A stretch of 64,000 nt of DNA, from positions 124,001-188,000 of the forward strand of contig NZ_BBYK01000039.1 in NCBI RefSeq assembly GCF_001570365.1, given 5' to 3'. This DNA is from Microtetraspora fusca (GTDB lineage: Bacteria > Actinomycetota > Actinomycetes > Streptosporangiales > Streptosporangiaceae). Positions 51,329 through 59,847 of the stretch are shown piece by piece (the first letter of the stretch is position 1; each line of letters starts with the position of its first letter). Under the pieces are notes generated by a model. It ran no database searches. It was not told the origin of the DNA and saw only the letters and a list, made by a program, of their open reading frames with translations. Made by a program: the position numbers and the translations under genes.

Positions 51329-52459
51329 TCACACGGTCCGTTCCGGACTCGGCTCCGATGGGCAAAGCTCCTGGACAAGGTCATCGGAGCCCAGCTCGCT
51401 GAAGGCGGGATATCCCTGCAGCGGGGGCGTTTCCCACCCTCTGGCGACATCTCTCAGCAGCGTCCGCATCGTCGCAGCGAGCGCCGGAAACTCCTCAAGG
51501 GTGCTCGCCATCCCCCAACGATGCTCCAGCAGTTGCCTCCTCGTGGGAACCGGCCGACGAGTGGGGTGAAGCGGCCCGTCCTCCAGGGTGCGCGGCAGCA
51601 GCGCCACCGTCGCGTCGACCGTCCAGACCACGATCGCCCGCCGCACCCCGGCCTGCCACACGGCGTCCCCAGCCAGTTCCGGGTACGCGTTCACGACCTC
51701 CGCGCGGAAGGCACGCTCGATCCCCTCCGCCAACCCGGTCGGCAGTCTGAAGACGCACCAGCAGGTGGAGAACGGCATGCGGCAGTACGCGGCCGTCAGA
51801 AAGACGGACTGAAAGCAGGCGGCCTCGAAGTCGATCAGGCGGAGACCGTCTTGGGTCAGCAGGTTGTTGTCCGGGCAGGTGTCGCCCGGTGTGAACGCCA
51901 GATATTCCGCCCCGACCGCCCCGATCTCCGCCAGTTCCCCGGCCAGTCCCTTCGGCACTGCGACTGAGGTTTGGTCAAGTAGTGCGAGCAGGTCGGCGAA
52001 GTTCCGCTCGATCCACGGTTCGTCCTCCCAGGACGGCACGCCCTTGTCATATCGGGCCCGCAGTCGCGCGAGATCCGCCCTTTTCGGCACGGATCCGGCG
52101 GCCAGCCGTCCAAGTCCGCGAGCCCAGGCCAGCAGGCCCGTGGCCGCGGCTTTCGGATCGTCCCCGAGTAACAGGTCGGCCAACGTCGGCGCGTCCCCGA
52201 GATCCTCCAACACCAGCAGCGGCACCGCGGCGTCCACCGCGATCAGCTCGGGACCGGCCAGCCGCAGCGAGAGCCCGGCCGCCTCGGACGCGAAGGAGCG
52301 CAGCCCCTCCGGCTCACCCGAGAACGCCTTGACGATCACACTGCCGCCGGAGGCCGTACGGCAGCGCACCACGGTGCTGCGCCGGCTGCCGCCCAGCTCG
52401 ATCGGATCCGATAGTTCGGTGTCCAACAGATCGCCCGCCGCACGCAGGATCGAGTCCAT
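51329..52459 (-). CDS. Phosphotransferase-like protein (APH fold) with altered active site
   Basis: A 376-residue protein of the aminoglycoside-phosphotransferase/choline-kinase fold. N-lobe with SVIVKAF (ATP-binding Lys) and LLVLEDLGDAPTLADLL (hinge), C-lobe with FTPGDTCPDNNLL for the catalytic loop and LIDFEAACF for the metal Asp. The usual catalytic motif is HGD; here the His is Pro (PGD), while the Asp and the later Asn are kept. It may be a kinase with a different mechanism or a pseudo-enzyme. Substrate unknown. Confidence 0.8.
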   Translation of the reverse strand: MDSILRAAGDLLDTELSDPIELGGSRRSTVVRCRTASGGSVIVKAFSGEPEGLRSFASEAAGLSLRLAGPELIAVDAAVPLLVLEDLGDAPTLADLLLGDDPKAAATGLLAWARGLGRLAAGSVPKRADLARLRARYDKGVPSWEDEPWIERNFADLLALLDQTSVAVPKGLAGELAEIGAVGAEYLAFTPGDTCPDNNLLTQDGLRLIDFEAACFQSVFLTAAYCRMPFSTCWCVFRLPTGLAEGIERAFRAEVVNAYPELAGDAVWQAGVRRAIVVWTVDATVALLPRTLEDGPLHPTRRPVPTRRQLLEHRWGMASTLEEFPALAATMRTLLRDVARGWETPPLQGYPAFSELGSDDLVQELCPSEPSPERTV

Positions 52460-52513
52460 CTCGGCATCCTGTCACCGCGACGTACGGCGCGGCACCTGCT
52501 TATCCATCACCGG

Positions 52514-52825
52514 GTGCGCTCGCTTCTCGGCGACTGCTCTGGCGTACTGAATCTGACGAGCAGGCTGGATTTCCTGCCGTTCAGCAACGGCGTCCATGAC
52601 GACCTCGACGAGCAGCCAAGGCGTACGCGCTACCGCGAACTCGTCGGCCGCGGCGAACTCCCACCGGGGCACGCGACCGAGGACGGCGTCGCTCTGCACT
52701 ACGTGGGCACCCGGCTCCACGACGTGCTCGGCGTCCTTCCTGATCGGAACGCATGGTTCGTCGAGCCGGACGGAGCAGGCCACTACCGCGAAAAGGTCCT
52801 TCCTGCTCGTTACTGGATCTCCTGA
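52514..52825 (+). pseudogene. Fragment of a peptidase E-like (family S51) protein
   Basis: The last 103 codons of a S51/peptidase E-like protein: RLDFLPFSNGVHDDLDEQPR matches the family's GLGFLPGSxCPHYDxE segment, then YRELVGRGELPPGHATEDG and VALHYVGTRLHDVL. The N-terminal catalytic Ser part is missing and the upstream 54 bp belong to the divergent phosphotransferase gene's leader. It could be translated from GTG 52514 but would lack the active site. Confidence 0.65.
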
Positions 52826-52962
52826 CCCGCGCGCGAATGGCATGAATCGTGCCAAGCGCTCGTGGCGGCGTGCCCTCCTGGTGGCTTCCGAAGTCCCGTC
52901 GACGGCGGCCGCGCGTGCGGCCCCCGGATGCTCGGTCGGCCCGCAACTCGTCGGCTGCGACG

Positions 52963-53382
52963 TCAGTGGGCGGGACATGGGTAGTCCGCGTGCCGGTTGG
53001 GCGAGCAGCAGATGACCGCGCAGGTGAAGAATCGTCCGGCCGTCAGCCAGATCCCCCACTGCACGTCCACGCCGGAGCCCAGATCCTGTTCCGCGAACGC
53101 CAGCCGTACGGCCAGCCCGATGCGGGCCTCGTCCTCGGGGCGCAGGAACGAGGGTTCGGCGGCGCGATAGCGGTCCGCCAGCCACTCCACGGCCTCCCGT
53201 ACGGTCGCCGGTGACGCGTCGATCCTTTGCGCCGGCTTGAGCAGCCAGTCGCACGTACGCATCGGGGGCAGCGGCGACGCCAGGAACACGTCGGCGTCGG
53301 CGGGCGGAGGCGGCGGGCGGCGTTCGCCTTCCAACTCCCGGTCTTCACCCGCGCCCGTCCAGGAGTAGCAATGGAGGTGCAT
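52963..53382 (-). CDS. Conserved-looking hypothetical protein
   Basis: A 139-residue soluble protein. It has a Pro-rich stretch (residues 20-27), LASPLPPMRTCDWLLKPAQ, VEWLADRYRAAEPSFLRPEDE, an alpha/beta core with FAEQDLGSGVDVQWGIWL, and a C-terminus rich in Cys and His (FFTCAVICCSPNRHADYPC), possibly metal-binding. Codon use is typical. No named family recognised; function unknown. Confidence 0.7.
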   Translation of the reverse strand: MHLHCYSWTGAGEDRELEGERRPPPPPADADVFLASPLPPMRTCDWLLKPAQRIDASPATVREAVEWLADRYRAAEPSFLRPEDEARIGLAVRLAFAEQDLGSGVDVQWGIWLTAGRFFTCAVICCSPNRHADYPCPAH

Positions 53383-53801
53383 CGGTCCCCGCCTTGTGGA
53401 GAACGGACCCGGCGCGCGATCGCGCGGGACAGGGGCGGCACGTGTCGGTGGCGCTCACCCCGATGGTGGCCGCACCGGCGGCGCGAGGCTCGGCACCGGG
53501 CGATGCGGAGCGTCGGGGCATCCGGGCCCTTGGCGTCACGCGGCGCGTAGGCGTAGTCAGCTCCCATAATCCGGGCCAGACCGACGTACCCGTCATCCGA
53601 GGGCCGGAGCGTCGCGCCTCTCGATCCCCTGGATCGGCGCGCGCCGTCGGTCCGCCAATCGGGGCCGAGAAATTCGTTTGCGCCTGTACGCCTAGGATCC
53701 CTAGGCTTAAACCTATAAGACATAGCAAGTTCCGTGCGGCCGCGTATGGCCTGAGGGCGGTCCGCCGCCGCACGGCGTCCGCTTCGACGGGGAGTCGTGA
53801 C
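53383..53801. other. Non-coding interval with palindrome
   Basis: About 420 bp with no convincing gene; frames exist on both strands but look like shadows. GCCTAGG-ATC-CCTAGGC at 53690-53706 is a perfect 7-3-7 palindrome, and the next 30 bp (TTAAACCTATAAGACATAG) are AT-rich and contain TATAAG as a possible -10 for the FBP gene. Confidence 0.55.
53690..53706 (+). promoter_or_regulatory. Operator-like palindrome upstream of the FBP gene
   Basis: A 17-bp perfect dyad in the -35 area of a TATAAG -10 candidate, 96 bp before the FBP start codon. Its regulator cannot be named from sequence. Confidence 0.5.
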
Positions 53802-54317
53802 ATGCAGCCCATCAGTGACAAAGAGATCCGCGGATCCTTCGTGAACTGCTCCAAAGGTGACGCCCGCCGGGCCAACCTGCCCAAAGGGCTGTCGGATCTC
53901 CCCTGGGACGATCTCGACTTCCTCGGCTGGCGCGACCCCGGCGCCCCTGAGCGCGGCTACATCGTCGCTGAGCGGAACGGCGGGGTCGTCGGCGTGACCT
54001 TGCGCCTCGCCCAGGACGTCCGCAGGAGCATCACCAAGAGCACGATCTGCTCCATCTGCCTGACCGCGCACTCGGGCACCGGTGTCGCCCTGTTCACCGC
54101 GCCCAGGGTCGGAGCGGCGGGCCGCCAGGGCAACACCGTCGGCACGTACATCTGCGCGGACCTCGCCTGTTCCCTGTACGTACGCGGCAAGAAGCGGGCG
54201 GACCTGGAGACGACGTTCGAGACGCTCACGGTCGAGGAGCGGGTCGTCCGCGCCGTCGTCAACCTGTCGGGATTCCTGGACAAGGTCTTCGAGGGCACAC
54301 CCAGCGCCGCGACCTGA
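53802..54317 (+). CDS. FBP/FusB-like zinc-finger protein
   Basis: A 171-residue protein of the FBP family, related to FusB, which binds elongation factor G. N-terminal helical part (EIRGSFVNCSKGDARRANLP), then a treble-clef zinc site: CSICLTAHSG and TYICADLACSLYVRGK give four Cys ligands. ATG 53802 follows GGGGAG. In staphylococci FusB-type proteins free stalled EF-G and give fusidic acid resistance; the actinobacterial role is not established. Has its own operator-like palindrome. Confidence 0.9.
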   Translation: MQPISDKEIRGSFVNCSKGDARRANLPKGLSDLPWDDLDFLGWRDPGAPERGYIVAERNGGVVGVTLRLAQDVRRSITKSTICSICLTAHSGTGVALFTAPRVGAAGRQGNTVGTYICADLACSLYVRGKKRADLETTFETLTVEERVVRAVVNLSGFLDKVFEGTPSAAT

Positions 54318-54720
54318 ACCCTCCGCCCCCGCTGACCGGCGACAAGGACCGCGTCCGGTTCAGGCTCACCTGCTTGCGCTTGAGCCCTTCCGGACGCGGA
54401 TAGGCCCGCTGACGCCTCCTTCAGAGCATCACGGCGGATGCGGTCGCCGCCCGGCGTCGCCGGTCGCCGGCGCGGTCTCCCGCTCCCCGCCGGACAAGAC
54501 CGACCGTAGTGGTTGACATGAGTCCAGAACAGCGGGGACAGCGCTCGCCAGCTCATGATCACACGCCAAGTGGCCTGAGACATCTGCCTCGGCACGCCTT
54601 AATCATTGAGGCATTCGCTTTCGCGTTGTCTCACATAGGTTGGCGAGCCGCAGCTCAGCCGCACGGTCACACGCCAACTCGTTTGAGATGGGACATCCGA
54701 GCGGGAGTATGCGCGAGAAG
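54318..54720. other. Interval with two related 26-32 bp repeats
   Basis: No gene seen. TCACACGCCAA followed by TGAGA and ACATC occurs at 54559-54584 and again at 54666-54697 with some differences. These may be ends of the decayed element whose integrase fragment lies next to them. Confidence 0.4.
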
Positions 54721-54950
54721 TCGCTGGATGGCCAGGCCGCTGTCGGGGCAGATGTCGCGGGGTTGACGACCTTGCCTTGTCAGAACGCCTGGTGGGTAAT
54801 GAAGACCGGGCCGCGGGTGCGGCCTTTGAGCAGGCGAGGGAGCAGCCGGGCGGCGTCGGCGTCCGAGTAGACGGTCTCCAGCACGAAGTCCTCCCGCGCC
54901 TGGCCGCGGCGGCGGATCTTTGCGCGCGCTCTTGGCCTTCACCCGAGCCT
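54721..54950 (-). pseudogene. Integrase remnant (second, unrelated to that at 39.5 kb)
   Basis: On the minus strand KAKSAR, then [39 protein letters not shown], an in-frame TGA, and after a shift PRDICPDSGLA. This is the middle part of a family of actinobacterial site-specific integrases (PVFLTHRRPGPGKVV...CPDTGLARLSY, family knowledge). It has a 2-base loss, a nonsense codon and a frameshift in 230 bp; the catalytic C-terminus is gone. Confidence 0.72.
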
Positions 54951-55036
54951 CCGCGCGGTCGGCAGCGTCCCGTGAACTCGTTTCCTGACTCGTGTGAAAG
55001 ACGGGCGACACTACTTCCTTTGGAAGGCCCAACCCC

Positions 55037-55615
55037 ATGCCGCTCAGTACGACCCTGTCTGACGCCGCCCTGGTCGAACGGTCGTGGCGAGATCCCGAGG
55101 ATTTCGCCTTGCTGTTCGACAGGCACGCAGGACACATCCACCGTTATGTGGCCCGCCGGCTCGGCGACGACACGGCCGACGACGTCGTCTCCGAGACGTT
55201 CCTCACCGCGTTCAGGCAGCGCCGCGACTACGACACCGCCCGTCTGGGGGCCCTCCCCTGGTTGTACGGCATCGCGACCAACTTCATCCGCCGGCATCAG
55301 CGCACCGAGATACATCGCTATAAGGCGTACTCGAAAATGGGCGTGCTTCCCGACGCCGACGACTCCGCGGAACAAGCTCTTGAGCGGGCGAGCGCGCATG
55401 CCGTACGCCGCCCTCTAGCCCAGGCGCTCGCCTCATTGAAGGCCCGCGACCGCGACGTCCTCTTACTCGTGGCCTGGGCCGACCTCACCTACGAGGAGGT
55501 CGCCAACGCCCTGTCCATCCCGATCGGAACAGTCCGTTCCCGGCTCAACCGCGCGCGGGCCATTGTCCGCAACGCCCTCGGCAGCACCGACCCCACGACG
55601 GAGCAGACCTCATGA
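55037..55615 (+). CDS. RNA polymerase ECF sigma factor
   Basis: A 192-residue sigma factor. Region 2: DFALLFDRHAGHIHRYVAR, ADDVVSETFLTAFRQR, LPWLYGIATNFIRRHQR; region 4: LKARDRDVLLLVAWADLTYEEVA and HTH NALSIPIGTVRSRLNRAR. The CU044_5270-family gene overlaps it by 4 bp. Third sigma/partner pair in the window. The promoter must lie in the 85 bp between it and the integrase relic. Confidence 0.93.
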   Translation: MPLSTTLSDAALVERSWRDPEDFALLFDRHAGHIHRYVARRLGDDTADDVVSETFLTAFRQRRDYDTARLGALPWLYGIATNFIRRHQRTEIHRYKAYSKMGVLPDADDSAEQALERASAHAVRRPLAQALASLKARDRDVLLLVAWADLTYEEVANALSIPIGTVRSRLNRARAIVRNALGSTDPTTEQTS

Positions 55616-56550
55616 ATGAACGGACCGACCTGACCGAACTCCGCGACCTGTTCGCCGACAAGGCACACCCCACGGCGGACCGCCTCGCCCCCGCCCGTAC
55701 CGCCCTCCTGGCCGAAGCCCGCACGAAGCGCCGGCCCCGGGCCCGGGTGGCCGGCCTGCGGCGCCTGATGCTGGCAGGCGGCCTGGTCGCGGCGATGACC
55801 GCAGGAGTGATCGCCGTCCAGACGTTCAAGCCTGCCGCGCCCGCGAGCGCCGCCGAGGTGCTGAGGCTGGCGGCCGAGGCCGCGATCGCCACCCCGTGGC
55901 CGGAACCCCGCGACGACCAGTACCTCCACTACGAGCAGATCGCGGAGTCGCGCCCCGAGAAGGGGGTTCCCGATCCCGGTCCGCGCCGCATCAACGGCGA
56001 GTTCTGGGATTCCGTCGACGGCTCCCGCCCACGACTCAGCTGGGGCAAGCCGTCGAAGTCCCGCCCCCATCGCGGTCGCGGCGAGTACAAGGAACTCGCA
56101 ACCCGGTGCCCCGGCCACGACCGCCTCACCTACGCCGACCTGCGGGGGTGGCCGACCGACCAGGAGCAGCTCCGGCACAAACTGGCCGAACACGGTAAGG
56201 AGATGGTCCTCAAAAAGGACACCGCGACCCAGATCTGGCGCGCCCTCGGCGTCCTCGCCCACCCGATGCCGCCCAAGCTGCAGGCGGCCATCTTCAAGAT
56301 CGCCGCGACCCTGCCGGGCATCGAGACGGAAGAGCTCACGGACGCCACCGGCAAAACGGGCATCGCCGTGACCCGGGTGGACGACCGGGGCCGCGAATCC
56401 TTCATCTTCGACAAGACCTCCTACGTCTTCCTGGGCGGCCAGGAACTCGCGCCGGGACTAGGGCGTGAAGTCTGGTCCGTCACCCGTCCGCAGATCACCG
56501 ACGAACTTCCGGCCTGGTCCAAATCCCTGAAGCCGGGCGGCTGCGTCTGA
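55612..56550 (+). CDS. CU044_5270-family membrane protein, sigma partner
   Basis: A 312-residue protein: N-terminal cytoplasmic helix (LTELRDLFADKAHPTADRLAP), TM helix at about 50-68 (LMLAGGLVAAMTAGVIAVQTF), then an extracytoplasmic domain beginning SAAEVLRLAAEAAI, the family hallmark, with DQYLHYEQIAESRP and TATLPGIETE-like central strands (here AATLPGIETEEL). The family is found almost only next to ECF sigma factors in Streptosporangiales and relatives. It probably tunes the sigma factor; its signal is unknown. Followed by a strong terminator. Confidence 0.88.
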   Translation: MNERTDLTELRDLFADKAHPTADRLAPARTALLAEARTKRRPRARVAGLRRLMLAGGLVAAMTAGVIAVQTFKPAAPASAAEVLRLAAEAAIATPWPEPRDDQYLHYEQIAESRPEKGVPDPGPRRINGEFWDSVDGSRPRLSWGKPSKSRPHRGRGEYKELATRCPGHDRLTYADLRGWPTDQEQLRHKLAEHGKEMVLKKDTATQIWRALGVLAHPMPPKLQAAIFKIAATLPGIETEELTDATGKTGIAVTRVDDRGRESFIFDKTSYVFLGGQELAPGLGREVWSVTRPQITDELPAWSKSLKPGGCV

Positions 56551-56570
56551 GCCTGCATCCGCCGGACGAC

Positions 56571-56593
56571 AGGCGGGCCGCGTCGGCCCGCCT
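56571..56593 (+). terminator. Terminator of the sigma/CU044_5270 operon
   Basis: AGGCGGGCCG-CGT-CGGCCCGCCT, a perfect 10-bp stem with a 3-nt loop, 21 bp after the stop codon. Directly behind it GCCT is repeated about five times in tandem (56590-56609). Confidence 0.85.
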
Positions 56594-56953
56594 GCCTGCC
56601 TGCCTGCCTTGATCCAGCAGCCGGGCGGCGGGCGCCGCACCCGACTACGCGACGACGCGTGAATACGAATCGACCCTCCAGCGGAGTACAGGGTGTACCC
56701 CCACAGAAGGGACACCCGCGCATGGCCGCTCCTCCTATGCGCCGACGCGATCCGGCGACGGCGCGCTCCTCGCGCGATCGCGCGCCGAGCCCGTCGCCTC
56801 ACCCACTCCACATCACATCGCGATTTTTCGCACCATTCCGGCAGATTTCCAGATTTTTCGAGGCGGACGCGACGGTCGGCGCACCCGTACGCCGGAAAAG
56901 CGAGCCGTTCACCGGAAACGCCGTGCGGGCGACGAAATTCCGTGAGCTAATGA

Positions 56954-57145
56954 ATGGATGGCGAAGAGTCAGATGAAACGCCACCCAAGGGACCGAGTTG
57001 GATGCTTGCGATGAATTTTCAGCAAATGGCGACACTGTTCGGAGCCGACGACGACCTCCACCTGGGAGACGACGCTCACGCACTTCACCAGGATGGATAT
57101 CCGGATGACACGGACTACCTGGACGATTTGGACGACGATTTCTGA
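56954..57145 (+). CDS. Possible small acidic protein
   Basis: A 63-residue frame with a strongly acidic end (DDDLHLGDDAH, YLDDLDDDF) and no Cys. It could also start at the internal ATG at 57002. The region is AT-richer than normal and no ribosome site is clear. The flanking 56594-56953 and 57146-57386 show no gene; the latter includes the promoter region of the phosphotransferase gene. Confidence 0.35.
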   Translation: MDGEESDETPPKGPSWMLAMNFQQMATLFGADDDLHLGDDAHALHQDGYPDDTDYLDDLDDDF

Positions 57146-57386
57146 CATTTCCTGATTTATCCAGGACCGCGACGACCGGCCGAGGCATCGACGCCCCGCG
57201 CACACGACTCGACTCGCCGGTCAGTAATCGCGGCCAACGCACCATCCCCCTGCACGCACCACGATCCCTCAACCCATCAAAACGGGAATTGACCGAATTT
57301 TCGGCATTTCGTCGTTCCGGAGTCGCGGCCGATCCCCAGGCCGGAGCGGTTCCGACCGAGGGACCAGATCACGAGGTTTTTCCGGC

Positions 57387-58334
57387 ATGAAGTTCACATT
57401 GGACGACGTACGGTCACGGACCTACAAGGCACGAGACGCGTGGTGGACCGTGTTCCTGGTGGACCCCCTCGCGGGTCGCCTGGTGGTCGGGACCGCGAAC
57501 CGTACCTCGATCACCCCCAACCAGATCACCTGGGGCGCCTTCCTGCTCGGCCTGGGATCGGCCGGGTGCTTCCTGGCGGCGGACCGGGCGTGGCTACTCG
57601 CCGGAGCCGCGCTGTACCACCTGAGCTTCGTGCTCGACTGCATGGACGGCAAGATCGCCCGCCTCAAGGGCACGGGAACCGCGCTGGGCGGCTGGCTCGA
57701 CTACGTCTTCGACCGGATCCGCGTGCTCGTCTGCGCCCTCGCCCTGATGTGGGGGCAGTACCAGGCGACCGGCGAGGACCTCTACCTGCTCCTCGGCATC
57801 GGGGTCGTCTTCCTCGACATGCTGCGCTACGTGGACGCGCTCCAGGTGGCGAAGGTACGGCGCCAGATGCGGCGGACCCTCAAGAATGCGTACGACGAGT
57901 CCGCCTCGGCCGGAGGGTCGCCCGCCCTGCCCCGGCGGCTGCTCCGTGACGACCCCGACCTGGACACGGTTCTGGATCTCGACCGCGACCCCGACCTGGA
58001 CGCCGACGAGATCAGGCTCCGCACGCTGGACGTCGTCGACCTGCAGGAGGAGTTCCGCAGCCGGTTCGCCTGGTACATCGGCGTCCGTGAATGGCTGCGC
58101 GACCACCGGGTGCGGACGCACCTGGTCAGCGGCATCGAGTTCCAGATGGCGGTGTTCATCGTCGGCCCGGTGCTCGGGCTCATCGTCCCGGTCACCGTCG
58201 GCGCGGCGGCTCTCCTGCTGCTCTTCGAAGCCGCGATCATGTACAAGCTCTGGCTGTCGTCCCGCGACCTGGTACGAGCGCTCGGAGAGATCAAGGACGC
58301 GTCTCCGCAGGTGCAGGCCACGGCCGGAAACTGA
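57387..58334 (+). CDS. CDP-alcohol phosphatidyltransferase family protein
   Basis: A 315-residue membrane enzyme. The family signature DG-AR-G-D-D is complete in LDCMDGKIARLKGTGTALGG and the next WLDYVFDR, so catalysis is expected. Helices surround it (about 55-75, 78-95, 118-135 and two near the C-terminus at 250-290). A 70-residue acidic cytoplasmic loop (DDPDLDTVLDLDRDPDLD) is an insertion not found in minimal enzymes. Transfers a phospho-alcohol from CDP to an alcohol; the head group is unknown. The next gene follows after 52 bp. Confidence 0.9.
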   Translation: MKFTLDDVRSRTYKARDAWWTVFLVDPLAGRLVVGTANRTSITPNQITWGAFLLGLGSAGCFLAADRAWLLAGAALYHLSFVLDCMDGKIARLKGTGTALGGWLDYVFDRIRVLVCALALMWGQYQATGEDLYLLLGIGVVFLDMLRYVDALQVAKVRRQMRRTLKNAYDESASAGGSPALPRRLLRDDPDLDTVLDLDRDPDLDADEIRLRTLDVVDLQEEFRSRFAWYIGVREWLRDHRVRTHLVSGIEFQMAVFIVGPVLGLIVPVTVGAAALLLLFEAAIMYKLWLSSRDLVRALGEIKDASPQVQATAGN

Positions 58335-58386
58335 GCCGCGCCCGCCCGGGTGCGGGCGGGGCCGGGATCCGGATACGGTCAGTCGC

Positions 58387-58965
58387 GTGGACGACTTCTT
58401 CGCGGGCGACAGCCGTACGAACCGGGAACGGATGCTGGCGGGCGACCTCTACATCGCGGACGATCCCGATCTGGCCGCCGCGTCGAAGCGGGCCATCCTC
58501 CTCGCGCACCGGTACGGCGAGGTCTACGCCACCGACCCGGACGCCGCGCGGCCCATCCTGGAGGAGCTGATCGGCTCGATCGCGCCGGACGCCCACATCC
58601 GGCCGCCGCTGTACGTGGACTACGGGGCGCACATCACGATCGGCCCCGGCACGTTCGCCAACTACGGTCTGACCGCGCTGGACGTCGCTCCGATCACGAT
58701 CGGGGCGGACGTCCAGATCGGCCCGAACGTCCAGCTCCTCACGCCGACGCATCCCGTCGATCCGGACATGCGCCGCGCGAAGCTGGAGGCGGCCGAGCCG
58801 ATCGTGATCGGCGACAACGTCTGGCTCGGCGGTGGCGTGATCGTGCTCGCCGGCGTCACCATCGGCGAGAACAGTGTGATCGGCGCGGGGGCGGTCGTCA
58901 CCAGGGACATCCCGGCCGGGGTCGTCGCGGTGGGCAACCCGGCCAAGGTCATCCGCCACATTTAA
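58387..58965 (+). CDS. Hexapeptide-repeat sugar O-acetyltransferase (Maa/LacA/NodL type)
   Basis: A 192-residue acetyl-CoA-dependent enzyme. N-terminal Maa domain (RERMLAGDLYIADDPDL), then the left-handed beta helix: ITIGPGTFANYGLTALDVAP, ITIGADVQIGPNVQL, catalytic His in LTPTHPVD, VIGDNVWLGGGVIVLAGVTI and IPAGVVAVGNPAKVIR. GTG 58387 is the start. Acetylates maltose or similar sugars in vitro in relatives. Possibly co-transcribed with the phosphotransferase gene. Confidence 0.93.
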   Translation: MDDFFAGDSRTNRERMLAGDLYIADDPDLAAASKRAILLAHRYGEVYATDPDAARPILEELIGSIAPDAHIRPPLYVDYGAHITIGPGTFANYGLTALDVAPITIGADVQIGPNVQLLTPTHPVDPDMRRAKLEAAEPIVIGDNVWLGGGVIVLAGVTIGENSVIGAGAVVTRDIPAGVVAVGNPAKVIRHI

Positions 58966-58995
58966 GACGTACACCCCCGGACGGGCCGCTCCGGC

Positions 58996-59847
58996 TCAGT
59001 CCGGCTTCCGGGCGACGCCCCCGGCGAACGTGTGATAGGTGATCCCCTGCGCGGCCTGGTCACCGGGGCCCGGCCGCCACTCGGGCAGCGGGACCAGGCC
59101 GGGGTCGAGCAGCTCGAAGTCCCCGAAATAGGCGAGGATCTCGTCGCGCGTACGCCACCGGCCGGTGCCGAGGTTCTCGTTGAACAGCTTCTCGGCCGCG
59201 GCCGCCTGCTCGGCGACCTCGGGGTGAGCCGCCCCCGGGTTGTGGAAGTGCGAGATCGCCACGAAGCTGCCCGCGGGCAGGGCGTCCCTGAGCCGGGCGG
59301 CGATGCTCTCGGGGGCCTCGTCGTCGTTCAGGTGGTGCAGGATCCCGAACAGCAGCAGGCCGACGGGCTGGGAGAAGTCGATCAGCCGCCGCAGGTCCGG
59401 GTGGCCCGTGATCTCCTCCGGCTGCCTGATGTCGGCCTGGATGACCATGGTGGTGTCGTTCCTGGCCAGCAGCGCCCGGCCGTGCACCAGGACGATGGGG
59501 TCGTTGTCCACGTAGACCACGCGCGCCGCCGGGTCCACCTCCTGCGCGATCTCGTGGACGTTGCCCCGCGTCGGGAGGCCGGAGCCGATGTCGACGAACT
59601 GTCGCACGCCCGCCTCGGCGGCCAGGTGGCGGACGACCCGGCGCAGGAACTCGCGGTTGGCGCGGGCCGCCTGGGGAGCGTCCGGCGCGATCTGGAGGGC
59701 CATCTCGGCCACCTTGCGGTCGGACGCGAAGTTGTCCTTGCCCCCGAGCATGAAGTCGTAGACGCGCGCGACGCTCGGCCTGGCGATGTCGATGCCGGCC
59801 GGGGCCCGCTCCTGCCCGCCTTCGGCCGGGCTCCACTCCTCGGACAC
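58996..59847 (-). CDS. DUF574 S-adenosyl-methyltransferase
   Basis: A 283-residue protein of the SAM methyltransferase DUF574 family, much expanded in actinomycetes. IDIARPSVARVYDFMLGGKDNFASDR is the family signature, VDIGSGLPT binds SAM, VVYVDNDPIVLVHGRAL is motif II, and GLLLFGILHHLNDDEAP motif IV. Acceptor unknown in all members. A decayed paralogue lies at 29.7 kb. It converges on the acetyltransferase gene with 30 bp between. Confidence 0.95.
   Translation of the reverse strand: MSEEWSPAEGGQERAPAGIDIARPSVARVYDFMLGGKDNFASDRKVAEMALQIAPDAPQAARANREFLRRVVRHLAAEAGVRQFVDIGSGLPTRGNVHEIAQEVDPAARVVYVDNDPIVLVHGRALLARNDTTMVIQADIRQPEEITGHPDLRRLIDFSQPVGLLLFGILHHLNDDEAPESIAARLRDALPAGSFVAISHFHNPGAAHPEVAEQAAAAEKLFNENLGTGRWRTRDEILAYFGDFELLDPGLVPLPEWRPGPGDQAAQGITYHTFAGGVARKPD

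Noticed and set aside
53043-54071. 342-codon minus-strand frame across the FBP gene and hypothetical gene
   Set aside because: It overlaps two better supported genes; composition is shadow-like apart from a short stretch (GYVGLARIMGADYAYAP) that alone does not support a gene.
56590-56609. GCCT tandem tract as a CRISPR-like or functional repeat
   Set aside because: Units of four bases directly behind a terminator are best explained by slippage; there are no spacers. No CRISPR array was found anywhere in the window.
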